Shown: positions 51,018 through 60,345, numbered from the stretch's first letter. The stretch is DNA of 64,000 nucleotides from VFMC01 sp040398525 (GCA_040398525.1 JBBATY010000008.1:33985-97984); one strand, 5' to 3'. Made by a program: numbers and translations. Notes: generated by a model from the letters alone, not told the origin.

Positions 51018-51569
51018 TCAGCCGGCTGGCGGGGGCGGCGGTGGCGGCGGGGTCGTGCCGCCGGGTGCGGGCGGTGGCGTCGCGCCACCGGGTGCCGGCG
51101 GTGGCGGCGGGGGAGCAGCCGCCGAGGGCGCCTGGCTCGTGGCCCGTTGGGCGAGCTGGCCGAGGTCGACCTCGTCGGTGCCCTTGCCGAGCAGGTTGAG
51201 CACAGCGCCGGCAGCCATGGCGATCGTGCCGAGGAACATCATCCAGAAGCCGAACTTCTTGTCGAAGTCGGTGGTCACGAAGGCGAGCATGATGCCCACC
51301 GAGCTGATCGCCCAGGTGGCCTTCAGCTGTGTGCCGGTGAAGCTGAGCACCTGCGCGGGCAGCTTCACCCCGACGAGCTCGAGCACCGTCCAGACGATGG
51401 CCGCCAGCGCCAGGATCGCCGGGATGGTGCTGACGAAGGCGAGCCCATCGGTGCTCCACGCCGAGTAGCCGAATGAGCCGGCGCCGGCGAACTTGAACAG
51501 CGAGAACAGCAGGGTGATTGCCGACCCACCGAGCAGGATCAGGTTGGCGAGCGAGATCGTCTTCTTCAC
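51018..51569 (-). CDS. Unknown membrane protein with Pro/Gly-rich tail
   Basis: The 183-residue protein has four hydrophobic helices (near residues 5-25, 42-65, 88-108 and 112-130) and a C-terminal tail of proline and glycine runs (about 148-183). The function is unknown; such tails are common in actinobacterial membrane proteins and may bind partner domains. Start GTG 51569 is chosen because GGAGGA lies just ahead; ATG 51623 would add an unlikely segment. It is convergent with sucD. Confidence 0.7.
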   Translation of the reverse strand: MKKTISLANLILLGGSAITLLFSLFKFAGAGSFGYSAWSTDGLAFVSTIPAILALAAIVWTVLELVGVKLPAQVLSFTGTQLKATWAISSVGIMLAFVTTDFDKKFGFWMMFLGTIAMAAGAVLNLLGKGTDEVDLGQLAQRATSQAPSAAAPPPPPPAPGGATPPPAPGGTTPPPPPPPPAG

Positions 51570-51572
51570 GGA

Positions 51573-51578
51573 TCCTCC
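51573..51578 (-). promoter_or_regulatory. Ribosome binding site deciding the 51569 start
   Basis: GGAGGA, read on the minus strand, lies three bases before GTG 51569. The spacing is short but no better start is near. Confidence 0.45.
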
Positions 51579-51661
51579 GCAAGCAGTCAGGGCGGCGGGC
51601 TGCCGCAGACGCGAACCGTACACGTTGTCAATGCGGCTGCGGTGCGGTCGCCAGGTGTCGG

Positions 51662-51667
51662 TACGGT
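51662..51667 (+). promoter_or_regulatory. Candidate -10 box TACGGT, purH
   Basis: TACGGT stands six bases before ATG 51674. Confidence 0.45.
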
Positions 51668-51673
51668 GAGCAC

Positions 51674-53176
51674 ATGCCCACGGCGCTGCTCTCGGTGTAC
51701 GACAAGACGGGGATCGTCGAGCTCGCCTCGGTGCTGCACGAGGCGGGGTGGCGCCTGCTCAGCAGCGGGGGCACGGCTCGCGCCCTGGCAGGCGCAGGTC
51801 TCGAGGTGGTCGACGTCGCCGAGCTCACCGGCTTGCCGGCCATCCTCGACCACCGGGTGGTCACCCTGCACCCGGTGGTGCACGGCGGGCTGCTCGCCGA
51901 CCCCACCGATCCGGCCCACCGTGCCGACATGGCCGCCCACGGGATCGAGCCGATCGACATGGTGGTGGTGAACCTCTACCCGTTCGCGTCGAGCCCCAGC
52001 ATCGACCTGATCGACATCGGCGGCCCGGCGATGGTGCGCGCCGCGGCCAAGAACCACGCCCACGTCGCCGTCGTGGTCGACCCTGCCGACTACGGCACCG
52101 TGGCCGACGAGGTCCGGGCCGGCGGCGCGATCGGGCCCGACACCCGGCGGCGGCTCGCTCGGCGTGCCTTCGCGGTGATCGCCGCCTACGACGCCCAGAT
52201 CGCCACCTGGTTCGAAGCTGCCGACACCGAGCCGGGCGGCCTGCCGGCCACGATCCACCTGTCGCTCGAGCGCGCCCAGCCGCTGCGCTACGGCGAGAAC
52301 CCTCACCAGGCAGGGGCCCGCTACCGCAACGTCGGCGAGCGCAGCTGGTGGGACGATGCCGTGCAGCACAACGGCAAGGACCTCAGCTACCTGAACCTCT
52401 ACGACACCGAGGCCGCGTGGCGGCTGGTGCACCGCTTCGACCGGCCCGCGTGCGTCATCGTGAAGCACGCCAACCCCTGCGGCGTCGCCGTCGCCGACTC
52501 GATCGCCGAGGCGTACGTCCGCGCCCACGACTGCGATCCGGTGAGCGCGTTCGGCGGGATCGTGGCGCTCAACCGGCCGGTGCCGGCCGCCGTCGCCGAG
52601 GCGTTGGCGCCGGTCTTCACCGAGGTGATCGTCGCCCCGGAGTTCGACGCGGCGGCGCTCGAGGTGTTCGCGGCGAAGCCCAACCTGCGGGTCGTGTCCG
52701 GTCCGCCGCCCGTCGGATCGCCGTTCGACGTCCGCAGCATCGACGGCGGCCTGCTGGTGCAGCACCCCGACCGGGTGGTGGTCGACCGGGCCGCATGGCG
52801 CGTCGTCACGACGGCCCAGCCGACGGAGCGCCAGTGGGACGACCTGCTCGTTGCCTGGCAGGTGTGCGCAGCGGTGAGCAGCAACGCCATCGTGTACGTC
52901 AACGAGGGTCGGGCCGTCGGCATTGGTGCCGGCCAGCAGAACCGCCTCGACAGTGCCCGGTTGGCGTCCGAGCGCGCCGGACGTCGAGCCGCGGGCGGCG
53001 TGTGTGCCAGCGACGCGTTCTTCCCCTTCCGCGACGGCCTCGATGTCGCTGCGGCAGCCGGGGTGCGAGCCGTGGTGCAGCCCGGCGGCAGCGTGCGCGA
53101 CGCCGAGGTGATCGAGGCCGCCGACGAGCACGGCATCGCCATGGTGTTCACCGGCACCCGCCACTTCCGCCACTGA
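51674..53176 (+). CDS. purH: Bifunctional AICAR formyltransferase/IMP cyclohydrolase
   Basis: PurH performs the last two steps of IMP synthesis. The 500-residue protein begins with the cyclohydrolase domain (ALLSVYDKTGI, LLSSGGTARAL, KTLHP-equivalent VTLHPVVHGG) and continues with the formyltransferase domain, which has YGENPHQ, the catalytic Lys-His in VIVKHANPCG, and AFGGIVALN. It ends with FTGTRHFRH. Promoter box and start agree. It is a single-gene unit. Confidence 0.97.
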   Translation: MPTALLSVYDKTGIVELASVLHEAGWRLLSSGGTARALAGAGLEVVDVAELTGLPAILDHRVVTLHPVVHGGLLADPTDPAHRADMAAHGIEPIDMVVVNLYPFASSPSIDLIDIGGPAMVRAAAKNHAHVAVVVDPADYGTVADEVRAGGAIGPDTRRRLARRAFAVIAAYDAQIATWFEAADTEPGGLPATIHLSLERAQPLRYGENPHQAGARYRNVGERSWWDDAVQHNGKDLSYLNLYDTEAAWRLVHRFDRPACVIVKHANPCGVAVADSIAEAYVRAHDCDPVSAFGGIVALNRPVPAAVAEALAPVFTEVIVAPEFDAAALEVFAAKPNLRVVSGPPPVGSPFDVRSIDGGLLVQHPDRVVVDRAAWRVVTTAQPTERQWDDLLVAWQVCAAVSSNAIVYVNEGRAVGIGAGQQNRLDSARLASERAGRRAAGGVCASDAFFPFRDGLDVAAAAGVRAVVQPGGSVRDAEVIEAADEHGIAMVFTGTRHFRH

Positions 53177-53220
53177 GCCGCGCGTCGCAGGTCGGTTCGG
53201 GCCCGGCCGGCCCGGCCATC

Positions 53221-53226
53221 TAGGGT
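53221..53226 (+). promoter_or_regulatory. Candidate -10 box TAGGGT, aldehyde dehydrogenase gene
   Basis: TAGGGT stands six bases before ATG 53233. Confidence 0.42.
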
Positions 53227-53232
53227 CCGGCC

Positions 53233-54651
53233 ATGCGCGTCTTCGACTCCATCTATGTCAACGGCCAGTGGGTTCCCTCGTCGGGCACCGGCACCCTCGA
53301 GGTCACCAACTCCGCCACCGAAGAGGTGATCGCCAGCATCCCCGATGGCAGCACTGCCGACGTCGACGCTGCCGTGGCTGCCGCCCGGGCCGCGTTCCCC
53401 GCCTGGAGCGCGTTGAGCGGCGCCGAGCGCGCCGGCTACCTGATGAAGATCCACGCCGGCCTCGAGGCCCGCAGCGACGAACTGGCCACCACCATCGCCC
53501 AAGAGGTGGGCATGCCCGTGAAGCTGGCGGGCATCATCCAGGTCGGCCTGCCCAAGGCCAACTTCCAGATCGCCGCCGGCCTGGCCACCGGATACGAGTT
53601 CGAGAAGCAGGTGGGCAACTCGCTCGTCGTGCGCGAGGCGATCGGCGTGGTGGGCTGCATCACCCCCTGGAACTACCCCCTCCACCAGATCGCCCTGAAG
53701 GTGGCCCCGGCCCTCGCGGCGGGCAACACCGTCGTGCTCAAGCCGAGCGAGGTCGCCCCGATCAACGCATTCGTGCTTGCCGAGGTGGTCCACGAAGCCG
53801 GGCTGCCGGCCGGTGTGTTCAACCTCGTCACCGGCGTCGGGCCGGTCGTGGGCGAGGCGATCGCCGCGCACCCCGACGTCGACATGGTGAGCTTCACCGG
53901 GTCGACCCGGGCGGGCAAGCGGGTGGCCGAGGTGGCCGCCCAGACGGTGAAGAAGGTGGCGCTCGAGCTCGGTGGCAAGAGCCCCAACGTGATCCTCGAC
54001 GATGCCGACCTCGCCAAGGCCGTCGCCGACGGTGTGGGCAAGTGCTTCTTGAACTCCGGCCAGACGTGCACGGCGCTCACCCGGATGATCGTGCCGCGCG
54101 CGAAGTTGGCCGAGGTCGAGCAGATCGCCGGCGCCACCGCGGCCGTGTTCACCCCTGGCGATCCGTTCGCGGGCACCACCCGCCTCGGGCCGCTCGTGTC
54201 GGCTGCCCAGCGCGAGCGGGTGCGCGGCTTCATCCGCACCGGCATCGACGAGGGCGCCACGCTCATCGCTGGCGGACCGGATGCCCCGGAAGGCCTCGAG
54301 CAGGGCTACTTCGTCCAGCCGACGGTGTTCTCGAACGTCACCCCCGACATGACGATCGCTCGTGAGGAGATCTTCGGCCCGGTGCTGTCGATCATCCCCT
54401 ACGACACCGAGGAAGAGGCGATCGCGATCGCCAACGACACGATCTACGGCCTTGCCGGCGGCGTATGGAGCGGCGACCCCGAGCGGGCCAAGCAGGTCGC
54501 CCGCCGGATCCGCGCCGGACAGGTCGAGGTCAACGGTGGGGCCTTCAACGTGATGGCCCCGTTCGGCGGCTACAAGCAGAGCGGGCTCGGCCGCGAGGCC
54601 GGCGCGTTCGGCCTCGAGGAGTTCCTCGAGGTGAAGTCACTGCAGCTCTGA
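53233..54651 (+). CDS. NAD(P)-dependent aldehyde dehydrogenase
   Basis: The 472-residue enzyme oxidises an aldehyde to the acid. It has the cofactor region TPWNYPLHQ and FTGSTRAGKRV, the general base Glu in LELGGKSPN and the nucleophile Cys in NSGQTCTA, followed by EEIFGPVLSI. Closest remembered relatives are broad-range ALDH enzymes of actinobacteria; the substrate is not defined. It has its own promoter box and no coupled neighbour. Confidence 0.95.
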   Translation: MRVFDSIYVNGQWVPSSGTGTLEVTNSATEEVIASIPDGSTADVDAAVAAARAAFPAWSALSGAERAGYLMKIHAGLEARSDELATTIAQEVGMPVKLAGIIQVGLPKANFQIAAGLATGYEFEKQVGNSLVVREAIGVVGCITPWNYPLHQIALKVAPALAAGNTVVLKPSEVAPINAFVLAEVVHEAGLPAGVFNLVTGVGPVVGEAIAAHPDVDMVSFTGSTRAGKRVAEVAAQTVKKVALELGGKSPNVILDDADLAKAVADGVGKCFLNSGQTCTALTRMIVPRAKLAEVEQIAGATAAVFTPGDPFAGTTRLGPLVSAAQRERVRGFIRTGIDEGATLIAGGPDAPEGLEQGYFVQPTVFSNVTPDMTIAREEIFGPVLSIIPYDTEEEAIAIANDTIYGLAGGVWSGDPERAKQVARRIRAGQVEVNGGAFNVMAPFGGYKQSGLGREAGAFGLEEFLEVKSLQL

Positions 54652-54726
54652 GCACGTCGGAGGCGCGGTAGCGGGGTGCTCCGCTGCCGCCGTTCGGCCC
54701 CGGATTGCTGGAATACTTGCGCCCTG

Positions 54727-56754
54727 ATGTCGGTCCGGTCATCTTCTCGCGCGCCCAGCGGGCACATCAGCCGAGTCCCGCACCTGCCGGGCCTCGACGG
54801 GATGCGCGCCATCGCCGTGGTGGCCGTGATGATCTACCACGCCAACAGCGGCTGGCTCCACGGCGGCTTCCTCGGCGTCGAGGTCTTCTTCGTGATCTCC
54901 GGTTACCTGATCACCCTGTTGCTCATCGCCGAGCACGAACGCGACGAGCGCATCGACCTGAAGGCGTTCTGGGTCCGCCGCTTCCGACGCCTGCTTCCGG
55001 CCCTGTACCTGATGCTGGCGCTACTCGTGGTGTACCTGGCGCTGTTCAACCGCAGCGCCCAGGGCCGCAACCGCGGCGACATCATCGCGGGGCTCACCTA
55101 TGTGAGCAACTGGTACCAGATCTGGGTCGGTGCGGGGTACACCGCCGCCGAAGCCTTTGCCCCGCTGCGGCACCTGTGGTCGCTCGCCGTGGAGGAGCAG
55201 TTCTACCTGGTGTGGCCGCTGGTGATGATGCTCATCCTGCGACGTGGGCGCGAGCACCTGCCGCGGGTAGCGCTGTGGCTCGTCGGAGTCTCGATCGCCA
55301 TCACGGTGCTGATGGCCGCGGTGTTCGTGCCCGGCGACATCGACTCGACGTGCTCGCTCGACGGCGGCACCAGCGGGTACTGGAGCATCGCCGGTCGGTG
55401 CATCAGCATCAACGACACCCTCTACCTGAGCACCATCACCCGGGCCGGTGGGCTGATGCTCGGCGCTGCATTCGCCATGCTGTGGCGGCCGGTGGCGATC
55501 GCCCGCGGCCCGTTGCGCGACAAGGGTCGCCAACTCGACCTCATCGCGCTGGTCGGGGCCGTCATCCTCGCGGTGATGATGTGGCAGGTGTTCCTGGCCG
55601 AGCCGGCCGTCGACATCCTCACCGGTTCGCGGTTCGACCCGTGGCTGTTCCGCGGTGGGCTGTTCCTCGCCGGCCTCGCCACGGTGATGATCATCGCCGC
55701 GGTCACTCACAGCGGGTCGCTCACCGGGCGGCTGCTCGGCACCCCGGTGCTCGCGTGGATCGGCACACGCAGCTACGGGCTCTACCTCTTCCACTGGCCG
55801 ATCTACCAGATCATCCGCGGTCAGGCCGGCGTGAAGATGAGCGTGTGGCAGTTCCTGCTGGCGATGGCGCTCACGGTCCCGCTCACCGAGGCCAGCTATC
55901 GCCTCGTCGAGCAGCCCATCCGCAAGGGCGCGATCGGCGCCTGGCTGCGCCGCGAGCAGCGTCCCGGCTGGGCCACCGACGCTGCCCGACGCAAGCAGCT
56001 CACGATCGCAGGCGTCGTCGCCGGTGTGCTGGTGGTGGGCTCGGGGATCAGCGTGGCGCTCGCGCCGAACCAGTGTGCTGGTGAGGTCGAGTGCACGAGC
56101 GAGGCCGGTCGTGAGGCGCTCGCCCAGGTCACCACCACCACGACCGACCCTGCGGTGGTGCCCGATCCGGCGCTCACCACGGTGCCGGGAACCGGCGTGC
56201 CGGGCGACCCGACCGCCACCACGGTGCCTGCCCCGGTCGTCACCGCCGTCCCCGCCGCACCAGCACCTCCGATCGCGATCGGCGAGTCGGTGATGCTCGG
56301 TGCGGCGAAGCAGTTGCAAGCCGGTGGCTTCACCGTGAACGCCGACACCAGCCGGCAGGGCAAGAAGGCCGCCGAGGTGGTCGGGCTGCTGAAGGCAGGT
56401 GGCAAGCTCGGACCGGTCGTGGTCATCCAGACGGGCACCAACGGCAGCGTGTCGGCCGAGACTTACGACCAGATCATGGCGAGCCTGCCGGCGGCCGAGC
56501 ACCCGACCGTGGTGTTCCTGACGGTGTGGGCCGAGCGGGGCTGGATCGAGGCGAACAACGCGCTGATCACGGCGCTGCCCTCGAAGTACCCGAACGTCAA
56601 GGTGGTCGACTGGAAGCAGCTCGTGGTGAGCGGCCAGGTGCCCGGCCTGTGCAAAGACGGCCTCCACCTGTGCGAGGCCTCGGCGCAGCAGACGTACGCC
56701 AACGCGATCTTCGACGCGATCGGTCGACCGGACCTGGTCGTGCCGGTCGCCTGA
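54727..56754 (+). CDS. OatA-like acyltransferase-3 with C-terminal SGNH-like domain
   Basis: The 675-residue protein has an acyltransferase-3 membrane part (about 15-420, eleven or so helices) with GLDGMRAIAVVAVMIYH, GVEVFFVISGYLIT, RRFRRLLPALY and the late GTRSYGLYLFHWPIY. A Thr/Pro/Val-rich linker leads to an outer SGNH-like domain. That domain has the DGLHLCE segment with the Asp and His pair, but the usual GDS block is GES. In OatA this design carries acetyl groups out to peptidoglycan or other envelope sugars. A weak AATACT box lies nine bases before ATG 54727. Confidence 0.9.
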   Translation: MSVRSSSRAPSGHISRVPHLPGLDGMRAIAVVAVMIYHANSGWLHGGFLGVEVFFVISGYLITLLLIAEHERDERIDLKAFWVRRFRRLLPALYLMLALLVVYLALFNRSAQGRNRGDIIAGLTYVSNWYQIWVGAGYTAAEAFAPLRHLWSLAVEEQFYLVWPLVMMLILRRGREHLPRVALWLVGVSIAITVLMAAVFVPGDIDSTCSLDGGTSGYWSIAGRCISINDTLYLSTITRAGGLMLGAAFAMLWRPVAIARGPLRDKGRQLDLIALVGAVILAVMMWQVFLAEPAVDILTGSRFDPWLFRGGLFLAGLATVMIIAAVTHSGSLTGRLLGTPVLAWIGTRSYGLYLFHWPIYQIIRGQAGVKMSVWQFLLAMALTVPLTEASYRLVEQPIRKGAIGAWLRREQRPGWATDAARRKQLTIAGVVAGVLVVGSGISVALAPNQCAGEVECTSEAGREALAQVTTTTTDPAVVPDPALTTVPGTGVPGDPTATTVPAPVVTAVPAAPAPPIAIGESVMLGAAKQLQAGGFTVNADTSRQGKKAAEVVGLLKAGGKLGPVVVIQTGTNGSVSAETYDQIMASLPAAEHPTVVFLTVWAERGWIEANNALITALPSKYPNVKVVDWKQLVVSGQVPGLCKDGLHLCEASAQQTYANAIFDAIGRPDLVVPVA

Positions 56755-56792
56755 GCACCGCCACTGGCTTCTCACGCGCCCTGGCCAGGGCC

Positions 56793-56798
56793 TACGCT
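56793..56798 (+). promoter_or_regulatory. Candidate -10 box TACGCT, mdh
   Basis: TACGCT stands seven bases before ATG 56806; TTCTCA about 18 bases further upstream could be a weak -35. Confidence 0.45.
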
Positions 56799-56805
56799 CG
56801 CGGCC

Positions 56806-57792
56806 ATGACTTCCCCCGTTCGTGTCGCCGTCACCGGAGCTGCCGGTCAGATCGGCTACAGCCTGTTGTTCCGTATCGCCTCGGGCTCGATGCTCGGCCC
56901 CGACACCCCCGTGATCCTGCAGTTGCTCGAGATCACCCCGGCGCTCAAGGCGCTCGAAGGCGTGCGGATGGAGCTCGACGACTGCGCCTTCCCGTTGCTC
57001 GCCGGCGTGGTGTGCACCGACGATGCGAACGTCGCTTTCGGTGATGCCGATGTGGCGCTGCTGGTCGGCGCAATGCCGCGCAAGGCGGGCATGGAGCGCA
57101 GCGACTTGCTGAGCGCCAACGGTGGCATCTTCAAGCCGCAGGGCCAGGCGCTCAGCGCCAACGCCAAGCGCGACGTGAAGGTGCTCGTCGTGGGCAACCC
57201 GGCCAACACCAACGCGCTCATCGCTCAGCGCAACGCACCTGAGCTCGACCCGCGCTGCTTCACGGCCATGACCCGCCTCGACCACAACCGGGCGATCAGC
57301 CAGTTGGCGGCGCGCACGGGCCAGCCCGTCACCTCGATCACGAACATGACCATCTGGGGCAACCACTCGGTCACCCAGTACCCCGACCTGTTCCACGCCA
57401 AGGTGAACGGCCAGAGCGCCTACGAGCTCGTCGGCGACCACGACTGGGTCGACAGCACCTACATCCCCACCGTGGCCAAGCGCGGCGCGGCGATCATCGA
57501 CGCCCGCGGCGCATCGTCGGCCGCTTCGGCCGCGAACGCGGCGGTCGACCACATCCGCTCGTGGGCGCTCGGCACCCCGGCCGGCGACTGGGTGAGCATG
57601 GCCGTGGTGAGCGACGGCTCGTACGGGGTGCCCGAAGGGCTCGTGTCGAGCTTCCCCTGCACCTGCGCCGACGGCCAGTGGTCGATCGTCCAGGGCCTCG
57701 ACATCGACGACTACTCGCGCGGCAAGATCGACGCCTCGACCGGCGAGCTGGCCGAGGAGCGCGACGCCGTGAGCGAGCTCGGCCTCATCTGA
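56806..57792 (+). CDS. mdh: Malate dehydrogenase
   Basis: Mdh interconverts malate and oxaloacetate with NAD in the citric-acid cycle. The 328-residue protein is of the cytosolic-like type, with TGAAGQIGYSLL, the mobile loop with substrate Arg in GAMPRKAGMERSDLL, VGNPANTNA, and the catalytic His in TIWGNHSVTQYPD. Its stop overlaps the probable start of the HutD-like gene. The promoter box is well placed. Confidence 0.97.
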   Translation: MTSPVRVAVTGAAGQIGYSLLFRIASGSMLGPDTPVILQLLEITPALKALEGVRMELDDCAFPLLAGVVCTDDANVAFGDADVALLVGAMPRKAGMERSDLLSANGGIFKPQGQALSANAKRDVKVLVVGNPANTNALIAQRNAPELDPRCFTAMTRLDHNRAISQLAARTGQPVTSITNMTIWGNHSVTQYPDLFHAKVNGQSAYELVGDHDWVDSTYIPTVAKRGAAIIDARGASSAASAANAAVDHIRSWALGTPAGDWVSMAVVSDGSYGVPEGLVSSFPCTCADGQWSIVQGLDIDDYSRGKIDASTGELAEERDAVSELGLI

Positions 57793-58313
57793 TCCGGCGT
57801 CGCCAGCAGCACGTCCGGGTCCCCTGGGCCAACGGGCTCGGTGTCACTGCGGTCGTGGCGCGCGAGCCCGACAGCGATGACTGGGTCTGGCGCGTCAGCA
57901 TCGCCGATGTGTCGGCCGATGGCCCGTTCTCGGCGTTGCCCGGTGTCGACCGTTGGATCGCGGTGGCCACGGGCGCTGGCATGGCGCTGACGGTCGACGG
58001 GGTCGATGTCGAGGTGACGGCCGAGTCGCCTGCGTTCGCCTTCGACGGCGGTGCCGCCACGACCTGTCGGCTGCTCGATGGACCGGTGCAGGACCTCAAC
58101 TTGATGGTGCGCCACGGCGGGGCCGCTGGCGCCATGGAGGTGGTGTGGCTCGACGGCCCCCGCTCGCTCGACGGTGTGACGGTGAGTGTCGTGCTCGACG
58201 GTGCGGTGGCCATCGGGGGCGAGCGGCTCGAGGCGCACGATGCCGCGATCGGTGAGGTCGGCGTCGTCGAGCCCCTCGGGCGGGCCCGGGTTGCGCTGAT
58301 CAGCGTGGGGTGA
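57789..58313 (+). CDS. HutD/Ves-family protein with unusual start
   Basis: The cupin-like product of about 174 residues has PWANGLGVTAVVAREP and WRVSIADVSADGPFSALPG, which mark the HutD/Ves family, linked to histidine use or cold response; the biochemical role is unclear. No ATG, GTG or TTG lies between the mdh stop and the conserved start, so I suggest CTG 57789, which overlaps the mdh stop (CTGA), or an undetected start within mdh. The next GTG would cut off conserved residues. The gene is translationally coupled to mdh in either case. Confidence 0.7.
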   Translation: MIRRRQQHVRVPWANGLGVTAVVAREPDSDDWVWRVSIADVSADGPFSALPGVDRWIAVATGAGMALTVDGVDVEVTAESPAFAFDGGAATTCRLLDGPVQDLNLMVRHGGAAGAMEVVWLDGPRSLDGVTVSVVLDGAVAIGGERLEAHDAAIGEVGVVEPLGRARVALISVG

Positions 58314-58325
58314 CGGCGAGCAGGC

Positions 58326-59048
58326 TCAGATGTCGGCGATCGCCACGTCGCACGCGATCTGCATCATCTGGTCGACACCGCGCTGCAGTTCCTCGTCGCT
58401 GATCCGCTCGGTGTCGGTCTCCGAGGCGATGAGGTCGCTCACGGTCATCACCGCCAGTGCCTCGAAGCCGTGGATCGCGGCCAGCGTGTAGAGCACGGCC
58501 GCTTCCATCTCGACGGCCACGTGGCCACGGTCGCGCCAGCGGGCCATGATGCCGTCGCGCCGGTCGTAGAAGATCGCGCTGGTCACGATCGGGCCGACAT
58601 GCGTGCGCACACCTCGTTCGCGGCTGAGCCGCGCGGCGAGGTCGACCAAGCCCCACGTGGCCGTCGGGGCATGGGCCTCGCCGTCGGTGAGGATGGCAAC
58701 CATCGGGTCGTCGGCCGTGGCGCTCATCGCCACCACGGTGTCGCCCATCCGCAGCGTTGGTGCCAGCCCGCCAGCGGTGCCCACGCGGACCAGACGCCGG
58801 GCTCCGAGCTGCTGGGTGAGCTCGGTGTAGTAGATCGCTGCGCTGGCCCCGCCCATGCCGACGCTCTGCACGCTGATCGGCTCACCCTGGTAGGTGCCGG
58901 TGTAGCCGAGCATGCCGCGCTCGCTGTTCACCAGGCGGGCGCCCGGGTCGAAGTGGTGCTCGGCGATGTACGTGGCCCGCTTCGGGTCGCCCGGCACGAG
59001 CACCGCCGGTGCGTAGTCGGAGGGCTCGGCGCGCAGGTGGATCGGCAT
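58326..59048 (-). CDS. deoD: DeoD-type purine nucleoside phosphorylase
   Basis: This 240-residue enzyme splits purine nucleosides with phosphate to the free base and ribose-1-phosphate. It has VPGDPKRATYIAE, the phosphate-site RGMLGYTGTY, VRVGTAGGL and VEMEAAVLY with the base-binding Glu. The catalytic Asp is in VSDLI. Uridine phosphorylase is the alternative within the same fold, but the pattern is closer to DeoD. The TACGCT box supports ATG 59048. Confidence 0.9.
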   Translation of the reverse strand: MPIHLRAEPSDYAPAVLVPGDPKRATYIAEHHFDPGARLVNSERGMLGYTGTYQGEPISVQSVGMGGASAAIYYTELTQQLGARRLVRVGTAGGLAPTLRMGDTVVAMSATADDPMVAILTDGEAHAPTATWGLVDLAARLSRERGVRTHVGPIVTSAIFYDRRDGIMARWRDRGHVAVEMEAAVLYTLAAIHGFEALAVMTVSDLIASETDTERISDEELQRGVDQMMQIACDVAIADI

Positions 59049-59055
59049 GCGATCG

Positions 59056-59061
59056 AGCGTA
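59056..59061 (-). promoter_or_regulatory. Candidate -10 box TACGCT, deoD
   Basis: TACGCT stands seven bases before ATG 59048. Confidence 0.43.
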
Positions 59062-59103
59062 GTGCGGTGAGTGCTCGGCGCCCGTGGGCTCGGCGCTGCG
59101 CTG

Positions 59104-59940
59104 CTACTTCACGAACTTCGACGTGGTGTTGTCGGCCAGCACCTTGCCCCCGGTCTGGCAGGTGGGGCAGTAGGCCACGGTGTAGCCGCTGTAGGTGACC
59201 GAGCGGATGGTGTCGCTGCAGGTGGTGCACGGCTGGCCGACCCGGTGGTGCACGGCCCCCGGACGGTCGGCCGACGAGCTCATGTCGGTGCGCGCCCGTT
59301 CGTGGGCGAGCGCCTCGGCGATGCAACCGTGGATCGCGTCGCGTACCTGCGCCGCCCCGTCGGCGCCGAGCTTGCCGGTCATCGCGAACGGCGACAACTG
59401 CGCCCGGTGGCACACCTCGTTGGCCAGCATCCGGCCCAACCCGGCGATCAGGTGCTGGTCGCGCAGGAACGTGTGCAGCCGCATGTTGTGCGCAGCGAAC
59501 GATGCGGCGAGCGCCTCGACGGTGATGTCGAGCGCATCGGGCCCGAGCCGGTGGAGTGGCGGCCCGTCGAGCGCGTCGGGGGCGACGCACCACACCCCGG
59601 CGCGTCGCTCTCGGCCGGCTTCGGTGAGCAGCAGCGCCGGACCTTCGGTGAAGACGAACCTGGCCTGGCCGTGACGTGGCTTGGCCGACAGCGCCTCGTC
59701 GACCACGAGACGGCCGCCCTGCATCAGATGCACGACGAACACGACGGGCCCGAAGCTCAGCAGCAGGTACTTGCCGCGTCGACCGACCCCGAGCAGCGGG
59801 GTGCCGATGGCCAGGTCGGGTGACGGCGTAGCGGTCTTCAGCGCCGTGAAGTTGAACGGGACGAACCTGTCGAGGACCGCACCCCGGAACCGCTCGCTCA
59901 GCCGTTCGGCGTGGGCCTCGACCTCGGGCAGCTCGGGCAC
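59104..59940 (-). CDS. Fpg/Nei-family DNA glycosylase
   Basis: The 278-residue enzyme removes oxidised bases from DNA. After loss of Met the N-terminal Pro-Glu of PELPEVE is the nucleophile; the helix-two-turn-helix appears as GLGRMLANEV, and the C-terminal zinc finger has CTTC and CPTC. Whether it is closer to Fpg or to the Nei group of actinobacteria is not settled here. The GTG start at 59940 lies 12 bases after the SCP2-like gene, so they form one unit. Confidence 0.92.
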   Translation of the reverse strand: MPELPEVEAHAERLSERFRGAVLDRFVPFNFTALKTATPSPDLAIGTPLLGVGRRGKYLLLSFGPVVFVVHLMQGGRLVVDEALSAKPRHGQARFVFTEGPALLLTEAGRERRAGVWCVAPDALDGPPLHRLGPDALDITVEALAASFAAHNMRLHTFLRDQHLIAGLGRMLANEVCHRAQLSPFAMTGKLGADGAAQVRDAIHGCIAEALAHERARTDMSSSADRPGAVHHRVGQPCTTCSDTIRSVTYSGYTVAYCPTCQTGGKVLADNTTSKFVK

Positions 59941-59952
59941 ATCGACCCCGCG

Positions 59953-60345
59953 TCAGGCGTAGTCGGTCTCGGCGCCGACGGCGGCGAACACCTCGGCCAG
60001 TGCACCGAACAGCGGCTGGGCAGCCATCAGCTTGGCCTGATCGCCGCGCAGCAGGATGCGGCCCGTGACGAAGGCCTCCTGCGCGTTCACCGTGCCGGTG
60101 GCCACCCCGGCGGCGGTCTCCCACGACTGCTCCATCCGCACGTCCTCCGGCTCGGCGGGGCCGGCGCCGAAGGACACACCTTCAGCGGTCGCCTGCAGGT
60201 GGTAGACGACGTCGCCTTCCGGACCGTCGGTGACCACTTGGGTGACGCCGATCGAGTTGGCCGCGCCGACCGCGGCGAGCGCAGGCCTCGCGGCCACCTC
60301 GCGGCTGAGGGCGTCGATCCATTCCAGGCTGAGATACCGAACCAT
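59953..60345 (-). CDS. SCP2-like sterol-carrier-fold protein
   Basis: The 130-residue protein begins VRYLSLEWIDAL and has VVTDGPEGDVVYHL, VNAQEAFVTGRILLRGD and a final helix, as in small actinobacterial SCP2-type proteins. These bind lipids or acyl-CoA; the ligand is unknown. A CAGACT sequence eight bases before ATG 60345 may be its -10. It is divergent from the swivel-domain operon. Confidence 0.8.
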   Translation of the reverse strand: MVRYLSLEWIDALSREVAARPALAAVGAANSIGVTQVVTDGPEGDVVYHLQATAEGVSFGAGPAEPEDVRMEQSWETAAGVATGTVNAQEAFVTGRILLRGDQAKLMAAQPLFGALAEVFAAVGAETDYA

